A stretch of 64,000 bases of DNA from Actinomycetospora chiangmaiensis DSM 45062 (GTDB lineage Bacteria; Actinomycetota; Actinomycetes; Mycobacteriales; Pseudonocardiaceae). Below, piece after piece: positions 44,249-53,027 of the stretch. The notes under the pieces were generated by a model. That model was not told where the DNA came from and did not search any database. It saw only the letters and a list, made by a program, of their open reading frames with translations. Location of the stretch: NCBI RefSeq assembly GCF_000379625.1, contig NZ_KB903243.1:248105-312104 (forward strand), given 5' to 3'. Every line of letters starts with the position of its first letter. Position 1 is the stretch's first letter. The position numbers were made by a program, and so were the translations under genes.

Positions 44249-44773
44249 TCATCGCCGGGCGCGCTGGAAGAGCTCGAGCTCGGCGACCACGACGACCACC
44301 TGCAGCGTCGTCGTGAGCGGGGCGAGGGCCGCGGCGGGACCGGGCCGCTCCTCGGCGTCGAGCCGGGCGAGCAGCGTCGCCGCGCGCTCCTGGAGGCCGC
44401 GGGCGGCGTCCGAGGTGCCGCGGAGCACGGCGACGTCGATCTCCTCGGTCGCGGACCACCCGGCGTCCGGGACTCCGCCCGCGACGAGCTCGGCGATCCG
44501 GCAGAGCACCCGGTGGATCGGATCGTCGTCCCCGGCGGCCTCGACGGCGTCGAGCGCCTCGGTGAGACCGTCGACCTCGGCGAGCAGTTCCTCGGACGGG
44601 GCGTCCTCCGCCGTGGCCATCGTCGGCGGCGCCACGACACCCGCGGCGCTGCGCGGCGCCGGGATGGCGACGGTCGGCGGTTCCAGGCGGGCGCGGGCCT
44701 CCCGGACGCACGCGACGAGGCCGACCCCGGATGCCTCGGTGTCGGGCCGGCGGGTGACCACGGTGCCGGTCAA
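44249..44773 (-). CDS. Hypothetical protein, TTG start
   Basis: 174 aa. Alternating helices (ELLAEVDGLTEALDAVEAAG, IHRVLCRIAELVAGGV, GLQERAATLLARLDAEERPG) followed by a hydrophobic strand LQVVVVVAELELFQ; no signal peptide or known domain. The TTG at 44773 is fixed by AAGGAG five nt before; the nearest GTG lies too far from it. Codon statistics support translation. The phosphatase gene lies 73 nt downstream on the same strand. Confidence 0.6.
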   Translation of the reverse strand: MTGTVVTRRPDTEASGVGLVACVREARARLEPPTVAIPAPRSAAGVVAPPTMATAEDAPSEELLAEVDGLTEALDAVEAAGDDDPIHRVLCRIAELVAGGVPDAGWSATEEIDVAVLRGTSDAARGLQERAATLLARLDAEERPGPAAALAPLTTTLQVVVVVAELELFQRARR

Positions 44774-44965
44774 CGACGCTCCTTCTCGACGGGGTGGTGG
44801 GCACGGACGGGCCGCGCCCGACCGGGCGGGCGCGACGCCGCGCCCGGCCTACCGGTCCGACCGAGAGTAATCGCCCGACGTGGCGTCGCCAGCGACGAGG
44901 CAGAGCAACAGCCTCGCCCACCTGGAGCAGTGTCGACCGGAGAGAAGGCGGTGCGGCCCCCGGGA

Positions 44966-45562
44966 TCAGCGCCGGACGGGGCTGCGGACCCCGGCGGGCG
45001 GCGACGCCGGCGCCGGTCGCGGCGCGGCCGGTCGCGGCGGCGAGGCGGCGCCGCGGGCCGCGGGCACGAGGCCCTCGGACGCCGCGTGCGCCCCGCGTCC
45101 GACGGGTCCGACGGGTCCGCCCTGCGGCGGCACGGCGCCGGCCGGCGCGTGCGGCGGCATCGGCACGGGTCCGTGACCCGGCACCACGGCGGGTGCGGCG
45201 GCCCGGGTGCGCGCGGCGGCCCGGGCCCGGCGGGCGCGGCGCGACTCCGAGACGGTGCCCGCGCCGGTGCGGTTGATGAGCGCGCGGCGGGTCTGCGCCG
45301 TCGTCGGACCGCGGAGCCGGCTCGCCACCATCGCGATCACGAAGGCGAGGCCGTTCACGGTCCCGAGGGTCAGCATGCCGACCTCGAGGACCTGCTCTGA
45401 GGTGACCTGGTCGCCCGGGTCCATCTTCCCGAGCTGCCCGCCGTAGGGCTGCGGCGTCGGCGGCGCGTCCTGCGCGCTCGCCACGCCCGCGAACCCGAGA
45501 CCCGCCAGCACGAGCACGACCGTCGCCAGGAGCACGCGGCGCGCCCAGTCACGACCCGACAT
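44966..45562 (-). CDS. Hypothetical membrane/exported protein
   Basis: 198 aa. Signal-like segment (RRVLLATVVLVLAGLGF, cleavage near AQD at about residue 30), a second hydrophobic helix (MLTLGTVNGLAFVIAMVAS, 62-81), then an Arg/Ala/Pro-rich basic tail to the end. Two helices with a long basic cytosolic tail suggest a small membrane protein; no family recognised. ATG start at 45562. Confidence 0.65.
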   Translation of the reverse strand: MSGRDWARRVLLATVVLVLAGLGFAGVASAQDAPPTPQPYGGQLGKMDPGDQVTSEQVLEVGMLTLGTVNGLAFVIAMVASRLRGPTTAQTRRALINRTGAGTVSESRRARRARAAARTRAAAPAVVPGHGPVPMPPHAPAGAVPPQGGPVGPVGRGAHAASEGLVPAARGAASPPRPAAPRPAPASPPAGVRSPVRR

Positions 45563-45719
45563 CCGTGTCCACCCTCTCCCCGAACTGTTCTGCCCGGGGA
45601 TCGCTGCGCGGGGTGCCGACCGTTACCGGATCACGACCTTTTCGCGCTGTCGGAGGCCGGTTCGAGACCGTGCCGTGATCAGGTTCGGACATCGGAGGCG
45701 CAACCGTGCCCGGAAACGA

Positions 45720-45758
45720 CACCGGGCACCGCCGGCCGGTGGCCGACGGTGCCCGGTG
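45720..45758 (-). terminator. Terminator hairpin after the AtpF-like gene
   Basis: CACCGGGCACCG and CGGTGCCCGGTG form a perfect 12-bp stem with a 15-nt loop, 9 nt past the stop codon of the minus-strand gene. Confidence 0.75.
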
Positions 45759-45767
45759 GGGCGACGC

Positions 45768-46274
45768 TCAGGCGCGCTGCGCCAGGTAGGAGTCCACGGT
45801 GTCGCGGTACTCGTCCTCGCCGACCCGACGGCCGAGGATGCGGCCCGCGAGCTCCCGCGAGAGCCGCGCGATGTCGGGCTGCAGGTCCGTGCGGAGCCGC
45901 GAACGCTCCTCGTCGAGCTCGCCGCGGCCTTCCGCGACGAGCTGCGCGGCCTCGTCGCGGGCCTCGGCGAGGACCTCCTCGGAGTGGCGACGCCCCTCCT
46001 CGCGGGCGGCGTCGCGGATGCGGGCGGCCTCCTCGCGGGCCTGGCCGATGCGGGTGCGGTACTCCTGGTCGGCGCGGCGGGCCTCGGCGCGGGCCTGCTC
46101 GGCGCGCTCGAAGGTGCCGTCGATGCGGTCGTGCCGCTCCGAGTACACCGCGTCGAGCCTCGGCAGCAGCGCCTTGCTGAGCACGAAGTACAGGATCGCG
46201 AACACCACGAGGCCCACGACGATCTCGTGGGGGATGGCAGTGAGCACGAAGTAGCTGCCGCTCGCCAGGACCAT
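45768..46274 (-). CDS. ATP synthase subunit b-like protein, stand-alone
   Basis: 168 aa. An N-terminal helix (GLVVFAILYFVLSKALLPR, about 14-32) is followed by a long continuous coiled coil (ERAEQARAEARRADQEYRTR..., residues 50-140) and the LSRELAGRILGRRV segment, all typical of F0 subunit b. But no other atp gene is near, and the end lacks the usual longer delta-binding tail. It may pair with another b copy, or have been recruited as a membrane scaffold. ATG start with GAGGGG five nt upstream; a strong hairpin ends it. Function inferred only from architecture. Confidence 0.8.
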   Translation of the reverse strand: MVLASGSYFVLTAIPHEIVVGLVVFAILYFVLSKALLPRLDAVYSERHDRIDGTFERAEQARAEARRADQEYRTRIGQAREEAARIRDAAREEGRRHSEEVLAEARDEAAQLVAEGRGELDEERSRLRTDLQPDIARLSRELAGRILGRRVGEDEYRDTVDSYLAQRA

Positions 46275-46403
46275 GGGACCCCTCTGCCGTCTTCCGTCGT
46301 CGTCCGGACGGCGGAACACGCCGGTCCGGGTGATGACAGTCTGTCGGATCCACGAGCGGGTGGCGACCCCGGGGTGTCGCGATCACCCGGATTCGCCGGT
46401 CAC

Positions 46404-46409
46404 TAGGGT
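46404..46409 (+). promoter_or_regulatory. Candidate -10 of the universal stress gene
   Basis: TAGGGT 44 nt upstream of the USP start; a ribosome-binding site AGGAG lies in between. No strong -35 recognised. A GACAG/CTGTC inverted repeat sits at 46334-46344. Confidence 0.35.
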
Positions 46410-46453
46410 GACGCCCCTGGACCACCGCGCTGACCAGGAGAGGCTGGGCGCAC

Positions 46454-46912
46454 ATGGGTGACTACAAGGTCGTGACCGTCGGGACGGACGGCTCGTCGTC
46501 CGCGCGGAAGGCCGTCGTCCGCGCGGCCGAGGTGGCCGCCGACTCCGGCGCCCGTCTGATGATCATCTGCGCCTACGAGACCCGCGACGCGTCGTCGAAC
46601 CGCAGCCAGGCCGAGGCGGAGCGCGCCCTCGGCGACGAGGCCTACAAGATCATCGGCGCGAGCCCCGCCGAGGAGACGCTGCGCAGCGCGCGGGACGAGG
46701 CCATCGGGGCCGGGGCGACCAACGTCGACACCGTCGCGGTGCAGGGCGACCCGACCGACGCCATCGTCGAGAAGTCCGAGCTCTACAAGGCCGACCTCGT
46801 CGTGGTCGGCAACAAGGGGCTCGCGAGCTTCGCCGGCCGCTTCCTCGGGTCGGTGCCGCAGGCCGTGTCCCGCAAGTCCCGCACCGACGTCCTCATCGTC
46901 CATACCGTCTGA
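46454..46912 (+). CDS. Universal stress protein
   Basis: 152 aa single UspA domain: GTDGSSSARKAVVRAAEVA near the start, ending with the nucleotide-binding loop VVGNKGLASFAGRFLGSVPQAV (about 118-139), so it belongs to the ATP-binding group. Likely a cytosolic stress/hypoxia response factor. The ATG has AGGAGAGG about nine nt upstream. Its 3' end seems to have seeded the tandem repeats that follow. Confidence 0.92.
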   Translation: MGDYKVVTVGTDGSSSARKAVVRAAEVAADSGARLMIICAYETRDASSNRSQAEAERALGDEAYKIIGASPAEETLRSARDEAIGAGATNVDTVAVQGDPTDAIVEKSELYKADLVVVGNKGLASFAGRFLGSVPQAVSRKSRTDVLIVHTV

Positions 46913-46982
46913 GCCGTCCACACGGTCCGAGCCGTCCACACGGTCCGGGTCGTCCACGCCGTCCGAGTCGTCCGCACGGTCC
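46911..46982. repeat. Four 18-bp tandem repeats after the USP gene
   Basis: GAGCCGTCCACACGGTCC twice, then two diverged units. The last 18 nt of the USP reading frame (46893-46910) resemble a fifth unit, so the array probably arose by duplication of the gene end. Each unit can form a small CCGT/ACGG hairpin. Confidence 0.8.
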
Positions 46983-46984
46983 GA

Positions 46985-47012
46985 CGGCCCGCGGGCCGCT
47001 CACCGGGTGAGC
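46985..47012. terminator. Bidirectional hairpins between USP and a convergent gene
   Basis: A perfect 14-nt palindrome CGGCCCGCGGGCCG (46985-46998) is followed by GCTCACC/GGTGAGC (46998-47012), which includes the stop of the minus-strand gene. They would end transcription from both sides. Confidence 0.5.
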
Positions 47013-47737
47013 GGCACCGCGCAGGCCGGGGCGTCGGGGTGCACGCCGACCAGCCGTGCGAGCGGCACCGACGTGAGTTCGCAGGCCAGCGCGTGCTCGA
47101 GGCAGCGCCGGACGGCGCGGTCGCGCGGCCTGGCCCGGGCCTCGGCGAGCCGCCGGGCGAGGCGCTCCGACCCGGTGAGCAGCGGGGTGATGCTGAGGCG
47201 GGCCCGGCCGAGGTCGGTCCGGCAGCGGCCCGCGACCGAGTCCCCCTCCCCGACGACGCGGACGTCGCAGTCCAGGTCGCCCGCCGGGTCCGCGTCGACC
47301 GCGGCCCGGAACACCGCGTTGGTCACGCGGTCCGCCGGGGCGGCGACGAGCTGCTCGAGCAGGGTCCGGCCTCCCCGGGCGCCCAGGACCTCGTCGAGGT
47401 GCCGCACGTCGAAGGTGAGCCGGCGCAGCCGGAAGTCGCCCGGCGCGGCGACCGCGAGCAGCTCCTCCACGGTGTCCGGGCAGGGGGCGCCGGGGCGGGC
47501 GGTCAGGTGCACCGAGGCGACGGCGGGGCCGCGGTCGTTGCGCGGGTCGATACCGCGCACCGACACCTCGGGGGCGTGGTCCTCCCCCTCGGCGCCACAT
47601 CCGTGCTGCAGGAACTCGACCCCGGCGAGGACGTCCGGCCCGGGGACGCGCCGGGGCGCGGGGATCCGCGGGAGGGAGTCGTCCGACGCGCCCGAGCCGA
47701 AGCGGCGGGGTGCGAGGACGGCGAGGGGGTTGCGCAT
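47000..47737 (-). CDS. Hypothetical protein
   Basis: 245 aa, soluble. Beta-rich middle (PAVASVHLTARPGAPCPDTV, GDFRLRRLTFDVRHLDEVLG) and a mostly helical end rich in Arg and Ala; no signal or known domain. A longer frame from 47797 has low GC at third positions, so translation is assumed to start at the ATG at 47737 (or the GTG at 47743, which has AAGGG near). Unknown function. Confidence 0.6.
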   Translation of the reverse strand: MRNPLAVLAPRRFGSGASDDSLPRIPAPRRVPGPDVLAGVEFLQHGCGAEGEDHAPEVSVRGIDPRNDRGPAVASVHLTARPGAPCPDTVEELLAVAAPGDFRLRRLTFDVRHLDEVLGARGGRTLLEQLVAAPADRVTNAVFRAAVDADPAGDLDCDVRVVGEGDSVAGRCRTDLGRARLSITPLLTGSERLARRLAEARARPRDRAVRRCLEHALACELTSVPLARLVGVHPDAPACAVPLTR

Positions 47738-47806
47738 GATCACCGGACCCTTGACGTGAGCAGGATCACCCCAGTGTGCCAGAGTGACGCTGCTCATGTG
47801 GATCGG

Positions 47807-48214
47807 TCACGCGACCGGATCGGTGGTCCGCCCGTCCAGGTTCTTCTTCAGCTGCGCCAGGGTGTCCGCGAGCCCGGCGTCGATGCCCGGCCCGTCGGCC
47901 TTCTCGGTGTGGAGCGTGACGGTGACCGACGACGCGGTGTCGCCGACGGAGCGCACGAACAGCTCACCGTGGTAGCCGCTCGGGCGGTCGGCGCCCCAGC
48001 GCAGCGCCCGGGAGCCGGGGTCGCTGTGCATCCAGGCCTCCCCCTCGTAGCGCTCGCCCTCCACGACGGCGACGACGTGGACCGAGTCGCCCTCCGTCGC
48101 GCGGGCCGACTCCAGCCCCGAGAAGTACTCCGGGAGGTGGGTCACGTCGGCGAGGTAGGCGAACGCGGTCTCCGGGTCGGTCTCGAGGTGGGCGGTGTGC
48201 TCGTAGTCGGCCAT
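47807..48214 (-). CDS. SRPBCC (START-like) protein
   Basis: 135 aa. Typical SRPBCC pattern: YEHTAHLETDPETAFAYLADVTHLPEYFSGL, then DSVHVVAVVEGERYEGEAWM and SVTVTLHTEKADGPGID...LKKNLDG. The family binds hydrophobic ligands in a deep cavity; no ligand can be assigned. A lipoprotein gene precedes it by 8 nt on the same strand, so they are likely one operon. Confidence 0.8.
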   Translation of the reverse strand: MADYEHTAHLETDPETAFAYLADVTHLPEYFSGLESARATEGDSVHVVAVVEGERYEGEAWMHSDPGSRALRWGADRPSGYHGELFVRSVGDTASSVTVTLHTEKADGPGIDAGLADTLAQLKKNLDGRTTDPVA

Positions 48215-48222
48215 CCCCGCGG

Positions 48223-49506
48223 CTACCCGGTGGCCGGGGTCACCACCACTCCGCCCAGCAGCCCCGATCCGGTCCCCACCCCGAGATAGGCGTCCACGAC
48301 GACGGGTGCCGCGCCGGGTGCCGGGTTCCGGTCCCGTCCGGTACGGGCGTCGACCACCACCGGGCCGTTCACCGTCGTCCCGTACACCGCGCCGTGCCAC
48401 GCGGTGGTGACGGCGGGGGCGACGCGGCCGGCCGCCGGCAGCGACCACAGCACCGCCCCGGTGGGCGCGTCGAGGGCGAAGGTCCGGTTCGACCCGGAGC
48501 ACACCGCGGTCGCCGCCTCGTCCCATGTGCACTCCGGCGGCGCGGTGGCCGTGCCGAGGTCGACGGCGTTGCGGCTGCCGCCCTCGGCGTCGTAGACGGT
48601 GAGGAACGCCCGCGCCGAGGTCGCGCGGCGTCCCGCGACGGTGACCGTCGACGGCCCGGCCCGGTGCACGGACAGGGCGGTGGATCCGTCGTCGGAGGAC
48701 CAGCGGCGGGCCCCGGTCAGCACGTCGAGACCGACCACCGACGACGGCGAGTAGCCCGTGCCGCCGCCCGGGGGCACCGCCGCTCCCACGACGACGGGCG
48801 CCCCGACCGGCGTCGTGCCCGCGACCGGCGTCCCGTCGGGGGCGCGCCCGTCGAGCACGGCACCGGCGAGCACCCCGTCGGCCACCCACAGCACGCGGCG
48901 GGCGTCGAGGTCGACCGCGACGCTGCTCCGGTGGGTCCCGGTCGACGCCGTGACCACCGCGACGCGCCGGCCGTCCCCGGCCGCGGCGACCCCGACGACG
49001 GCGGTCCGCACCGACCGCGGCGCCTCGCTCCACGGCAGCGGGGCCCCGACCGTCCACGCGAGCGTCGGGTTGGGTCCGCCCGCCTGGCTGCGGGGGACGG
49101 CGAGCAGCTCGAGGGCGAGGCCGGGCGGGGTGGTCCCGGACCCGGGCACCGTCGTGGCCGCGCCGGCCACGACGAGGCCGGCCGACGGCACGGGGCGCGG
49201 GGCGCCGTCCACCCAGCGGTCCGGCGGCAGCGGCACGGCGACGGTGGCGCCGGTGGAGTCGGCGCGCGACAACCCGCCGGAGTCCGCGAACCAGACCGTG
49301 GTGCCGTCGAGCGCGACGGGCAGCTCGGGGCGCGCGCCGTAGGAGCCGGTGAGGCTGCTGGACGTGCCCCGCAGGAGGGTGCCCGACGAGGGGCCGAACG
49401 CCGTCGGCGGGTCGAAGGCGGGTGGCGGCGCGGCTGGCGCGCCGCCCGAGCAGGCCGCCAGGAGCGTCGTCAGCACCCCGACGAGCAGGACCCCGACTCG
49501 GCGCAC
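48223..49506 (-). CDS. PQQ-like beta-propeller lipoprotein
   Basis: 427 aa. Lipobox LLAACSGG near residue 16; a Pro-rich spacer and then repeated beta-blades with PQQ-like motifs (VAVDLDARRVLWVADGV, VVGLDVLTGARRWSSDDG, FALDAPTGAVLWSLPAAG). A Cys pair (ECTWDEAATAVCS) may be oxidised outside. Structural analogues include BamB-like and quinoprotein propellers, but no catalytic residues are clear, so it may be a scaffold or binding protein. GTG start 6 nt after CACGCT, leaderless by position. Followed by an SRPBCC gene. Confidence 0.78.
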   Translation of the reverse strand: MRRVGVLLVGVLTTLLAACSGGAPAAPPPAFDPPTAFGPSSGTLLRGTSSSLTGSYGARPELPVALDGTTVWFADSGGLSRADSTGATVAVPLPPDRWVDGAPRPVPSAGLVVAGAATTVPGSGTTPPGLALELLAVPRSQAGGPNPTLAWTVGAPLPWSEAPRSVRTAVVGVAAAGDGRRVAVVTASTGTHRSSVAVDLDARRVLWVADGVLAGAVLDGRAPDGTPVAGTTPVGAPVVVGAAVPPGGGTGYSPSSVVGLDVLTGARRWSSDDGSTALSVHRAGPSTVTVAGRRATSARAFLTVYDAEGGSRNAVDLGTATAPPECTWDEAATAVCSGSNRTFALDAPTGAVLWSLPAAGRVAPAVTTAWHGAVYGTTVNGPVVVDARTGRDRNPAPGAAPVVVDAYLGVGTGSGLLGGVVVTPATG

Positions 49507-49549
49507 GCGACCAGCGTGGCAGCCGCCGCGGGTGCCCGGACGAGGAGGG

Positions 49550-49774
49550 TCAGCCCTCGACGATCTCCGACCGGCGGGCGGCCTGATCCAGCGACGGGCG
49601 GGGCTCGATGACCGGGAGCGGGCCGGTGGCCTGGGCCAGGCGCCGCTGGGCGCGCTGGATGCGGGCCGCCAACTCGGCGTCCTCGCGGGCGCGGACCCGG
49701 AGCTCCTTGCGCTCGGCACGGGACAGGCGGGGGACCTTCCCCGTCGAACCGTCCCTACGACCCCACAGCCCCAT
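49550..49774 (-). CDS. Small basic protein
   Basis: 74 aa, charged throughout: RLSRAERKELRVRAREDAEL and ARIQRAQRRLAQATG form an amphipathic helix; no known family. ATG start 49774 has AGAGGCAGG upstream, suitable for translation. It lies 43 nt downstream of the propeller lipoprotein's gene start on the other side and is probably monocistronic. Confidence 0.55.
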   Translation of the reverse strand: MGLWGRRDGSTGKVPRLSRAERKELRVRAREDAELAARIQRAQRRLAQATGPLPVIEPRPSLDQAARRSEIVEG

Positions 49775-49971
49775 CTCGGCCTGCCTCTCACGCGTCCGAC
49801 CTGGCCAGGCCCGCTCCCCGCAGCACGGCCGACGGACATTCTCCGCCCGCCACAGCGGGTCGGCGCCGTGAACCACCCCATCGTGTCGCAACCGTGACGT
49901 GATCCGGACGTCACCGAACGGCGACCTCCGAGGGGAACCGGACGGACGGAACGGCGCGGGACACCCTTCCC

Positions 49972-51441
49972 TCAGGGTCGCATGAGCGCCGCGGCGCGCT
50001 CCCCGAGCATCAGCGCCGTCGCCGCCGGACCGCGCCGCGGGACGACCGGCACCACCGACGCGTCGACGACCCGCAGCCCCTCGACGCCGTGCACGCGGAA
50101 CTCCGGGTCGACGACGGCGGCCGGGTCGTCGGGCGCGCCGAGGGCGGCGCTCCCGCACAGGTGCGAGGACGTGGTGAGCGAGCCCGCGATCCAGGCGTCC
50201 AGCTCGGCGTCGGACCGGGGCCGTCGGGTCGCGAGCCCGCTCGCGGCGAGCAGGTCGTCGGCGAAGCGGACCACCGCCCGCATCCGGGCGCGGTCGAGCG
50301 CCGAGGCCAGGTAGTGGTGCTCGAGGCGGGGGGACCGGGAGGGGTCGGCGTCGACGAGGACGGACGACCCCCGGCTCTCCGGCTGCTGCAGCGCGCACAT
50401 GAGGTGGCGCGGACCGCCCGGGGAGAACGGCCGGCAGAACAGCAGCACCTCGAGGTCGCCCGCCGGGTCCGCGGGGAGGGCGGGGTCGAGCGCACCCGCG
50501 TCGAGGTGCACCAGGGCCTGGGTGGACACGGCCTCGGGGTGCAGCGACTCGTCGTGGGGGAAGCCGAGGAACACCGACGGGTGGTCGCTCCAGCCGTGCC
50601 CGACGCCGGGCCGGTCCACGAGGACCTCGACGCCCGCCGCGCGCAGCTCGTCGGCCCGCCCGATGCCGGAGAGCGCGAGCAGCTGCGGTGACTTGACCGC
50701 CCCCGCGGCGAGCACGGTCTCCGCGGCCTCGACGCGCTCCCCGGCGGCGGTGACGACGCCGACCGCCCGCCCGCGCTCCACGAGCACCCGCGCGACCGGG
50801 GTGTCCCCGCGCACCGTGAGGTTCTCCCGGTCCAGCGCCGGGAGCACGTAGGCCATCGCCGCGTTGACCCGCACGCCGTGCACCGCGTTGGCCGGGACGA
50901 GCCCGACGCCGGGCGCTCCCCCGGCGTTCTTGTCCGGCTCCGCGGGCACCCCGAGCGACGCGGCGCCGCGCACCACGCGCTGCGTCAGCCCGGCGAGCAG
51001 CTCGTCGGCGGGCCGCTCGACCGGGACGGGCCCGTCGTGGCCGTGGGCGGGGCCGTCGAAGTCGTGGTCGTCCTCGCCCCGCACGTAGGCGGCGAGGGCG
51101 TCGGCCCAGCGCCAGCCGTACCAGCCGTCGACGTCCGCCCGGGTGGCCCGGACGTGGTTGGCGCCGTTGATGGCCGACGACCCGCCCAGGAGGCGGCCCC
51201 GCGCCGTCGTCGCGCGCCGCCCCGCGGCGAGCTCGGTGGGGAAGGCCCAGTTCAGGGCGTGGTCGTCCGCCGCGCCGCCGAGGGAGGCGACGTCGCGGAC
51301 CTCGGGCGGGAACGACGCGGCGTCGGGGAAGGCGGGACCGGCCTCGAGCAGCAGGACCCGCCGTCGGGGGTCCTCGGAGAGCCGCCCGGCCAGCGCGCAG
51401 CCGGCCGAGCCACCCCCCACGATCAGTATGTCCCAGGCCAC
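49972..51441 (-). CDS. GMC-family FAD oxidoreductase
   Basis: 489 aa flavoprotein. The N-terminal GxGxxG FAD motif DILIVGGGSAGCALAGRL is followed by LLLEAGP and RGRLLGGSSAINGANHVR, the GMC signature 1; signature 2 region KSPQLLALSGIG is near 245. The catalytic His lies in SSHLCGSAALG, and the C-terminal Asn-position is replaced in PRRGPAATALMLGERAAA. Members oxidise alcohols, choline or sugars; the substrate here is unknown. GTG start 6 nt after CACGAT, or with GAGAG as ribosome-binding site; 4 nt after the LCP stop, so co-transcribed. Confidence 0.88.
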   Translation of the reverse strand: MAWDILIVGGGSAGCALAGRLSEDPRRRVLLLEAGPAFPDAASFPPEVRDVASLGGAADDHALNWAFPTELAAGRRATTARGRLLGGSSAINGANHVRATRADVDGWYGWRWADALAAYVRGEDDHDFDGPAHGHDGPVPVERPADELLAGLTQRVVRGAASLGVPAEPDKNAGGAPGVGLVPANAVHGVRVNAAMAYVLPALDRENLTVRGDTPVARVLVERGRAVGVVTAAGERVEAAETVLAAGAVKSPQLLALSGIGRADELRAAGVEVLVDRPGVGHGWSDHPSVFLGFPHDESLHPEAVSTQALVHLDAGALDPALPADPAGDLEVLLFCRPFSPGGPRHLMCALQQPESRGSSVLVDADPSRSPRLEHHYLASALDRARMRAVVRFADDLLAASGLATRRPRSDAELDAWIAGSLTTSSHLCGSAALGAPDDPAAVVDPEFRVHGVEGLRVVDASVVPVVPRRGPAATALMLGERAAALMRP

Positions 51442-51445
51442 GCTC

Positions 51446-52516
51446 TCATCGTGGGGTCTGGGAGAGCCGCGCGCTCGGTCGTGCGGCCGCCCACTGCGTC
51501 ACCTGGTCGTTGTTCACCGCGAACCAGAGGTCGTCGCCGGCCTGCCGGTCGAGGTAGACGACCGACTGCGGGCCCTCCATGCCGGTGCCGGTGGTGGGCA
51601 CGGTGAGGAACTCGATGTTCGCCGGGCGCAGGTCGCGCAGCCCGAACACGAGCTCGGCGAGCCCGGTGTTCGACAGCGAGTCGTCCACGCCGACGTGCCG
51701 GGTCACGGAGTCGACGAGCTGGTAGGCGCGGGTCGGGCTGGAGAGCGTGCCCGCCGAGAGCGACTGCGAGATGAGGGCACGCAGGGCGTTCTGCTGGCGG
51801 CGCACCCGGTCGAAGTCGCCGCCCGGGAGCTCCTTGCGCTGCCGGACGTACGCGAGCGCCTGGGCCCCGTCGAGGTGCTGCGGCCCGGCGGGCACCGTGA
51901 TGCCACCGAAGTCGGTGGTCTGGCCGACGTTGACGTCGATGCCGCCCGCGGCGTCGGTCATCTGCTGGAACCCGGCGAAGTCGATGACCGCGAAGTGGTC
52001 GACGCGGACCCGCGTGAGCTGCTCGACGGTGGTGATGAGCAGCGACGGGCCGCCGAAGGAGTACGCGGCGTTGATCTTGTTCTTCCCGTAGCCCGGGACG
52101 TCGACCCACGAGTCGCGCGGGATGGACACGACGCTCGCGCTGCGGCCGTCGTCGGCGACCGTCGCGAGCATGATGACGTCGCTGCGCTGGGCGCCGAAGA
52201 CGAAGTCGGGCGCGGTGGCGTCGCGCCCGGTGGTGGGGTCGGGCGAGCGGGAGTCGGTGCCGACGAGCAGGAACGTCTGGCCCGCCTTCCCACCGGGTCG
52301 CGACGACGGGTCGATGTTGGCGAAGACCGACGGGTACCGGCCGACCTGGTCGCCGAGGCGGTTCGTCACGAGCACGATCCCGGCGGCGGCCAGCAGCACG
52401 AGGACGAGCACCCCGACGAGGACGTAGACCAGGGCCCGCAGGCCACGGCGGCGCCGCGCACCCGGCGTCTCCGGCGGCTCCGGTTCCCCGGTACGGAGCA
52501 GTGCGTCGACGCTCAT
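51446..52516 (-). CDS. LytR-CpsA-Psr (LCP) cell-wall glycopolymer ligase
   Basis: 356 aa membrane protein with one helix (LVYVLVGVLVLVLLAAAGIV, about 29-48) and an extracytoplasmic LCP domain: LLVGTDSRS (about 84), RSDVIMLATVADD, VVSIPRDSWVDVPGYG, KINAAYSFGG, and YVRQRKELPGGDFDRVRRQQ (about 225-245). LCP enzymes attach arabinogalactan or teichoic polymers to peptidoglycan in actinobacteria. ATG with GAGGG five nt upstream. The GMC gene follows directly. Confidence 0.9.
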   Translation of the reverse strand: MSVDALLRTGEPEPPETPGARRRRGLRALVYVLVGVLVLVLLAAAGIVLVTNRLGDQVGRYPSVFANIDPSSRPGGKAGQTFLLVGTDSRSPDPTTGRDATAPDFVFGAQRSDVIMLATVADDGRSASVVSIPRDSWVDVPGYGKNKINAAYSFGGPSLLITTVEQLTRVRVDHFAVIDFAGFQQMTDAAGGIDVNVGQTTDFGGITVPAGPQHLDGAQALAYVRQRKELPGGDFDRVRRQQNALRALISQSLSAGTLSSPTRAYQLVDSVTRHVGVDDSLSNTGLAELVFGLRDLRPANIEFLTVPTTGTGMEGPQSVVYLDRQAGDDLWFAVNNDQVTQWAAARPSARLSQTPR

Positions 52517-52725
52517 GTCATCCCTCGTGTCCTCGTCCCCCCGAGCGGCCCGGCGTCACCGGGTCGTGTGAACGCTGTCGGGCGCCCGGCGGCAGACGTT
52601 ACTCCGCGTAGCCCGTTCGGCCCAGTGCCACTCGCACGTTCCGTGGCGATCACTCCCCGGTGCACGCTCGTCGCTCCCCGTCGACCGTCGATCGCCGCCG
52701 GTTCGTCCGGTCTGCGAGGACCTCG

Positions 52726-52731
52726 TAACCT
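52726..52731 (+). promoter_or_regulatory. -10 box of a leaderless short gene
   Basis: TAACCT, 7 nt before the GTG at 52739. Confidence 0.45.
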
Positions 52732-52738
52732 CCTCGGC

Positions 52739-52897
52739 GTGAGCGCTCCCGAACGCCCCGAGGCCCCTGACGTCGACGTGCTGACCCGGGTCCTCGACGG
52801 CCTGCGCTCGCTCCCGGAGCAGACGCGCCGCCTCCCCGCCGACGACACCGCGCCCGCCCCCGAGGCCACGCCGGTGCCGCTCCCCCGGCGCCGCTGA
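52739..52897 (+). CDS. Short hypothetical protein
   Basis: 52 aa: a helix DVDVLTRVLDGLRSLPEQTR followed by an acidic Pro/Ala-rich end and a basic tip. No family known. A TAACCT -10 box 7 nt before the GTG makes it a leaderless candidate; codon use is normal. Divergent from the LCP gene with a 222-nt gap. Confidence 0.55.
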   Translation: MSAPERPEAPDVDVLTRVLDGLRSLPEQTRRLPADDTAPAPEATPVPLPRRR

Positions 52898-53027
52898 GAT
52901 CCCTCGCCCGTCGATGTCAGCGGTGGCACACGACTGACGTCCGACCTCAGCGGTGGGCCACGGCTCGCACCCGGTGGCGCCCACCGACGCGCGCGGGGAC
53001 AGTGGGACGCGGTGAGAGGAGGGCGTC

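Noticed and set aside
46783-46977. Minus-strand frame with TVWT-type amino-acid repeats
   Set aside because: It is merely the reading of the non-coding 18-bp tandem array; no start signal and no partner gene.
52917-52963. Two TCAGCGGTGG segments 30 bp apart
   Set aside because: Short and imperfect after ten bases; no further copies or regulatory context could be seen.
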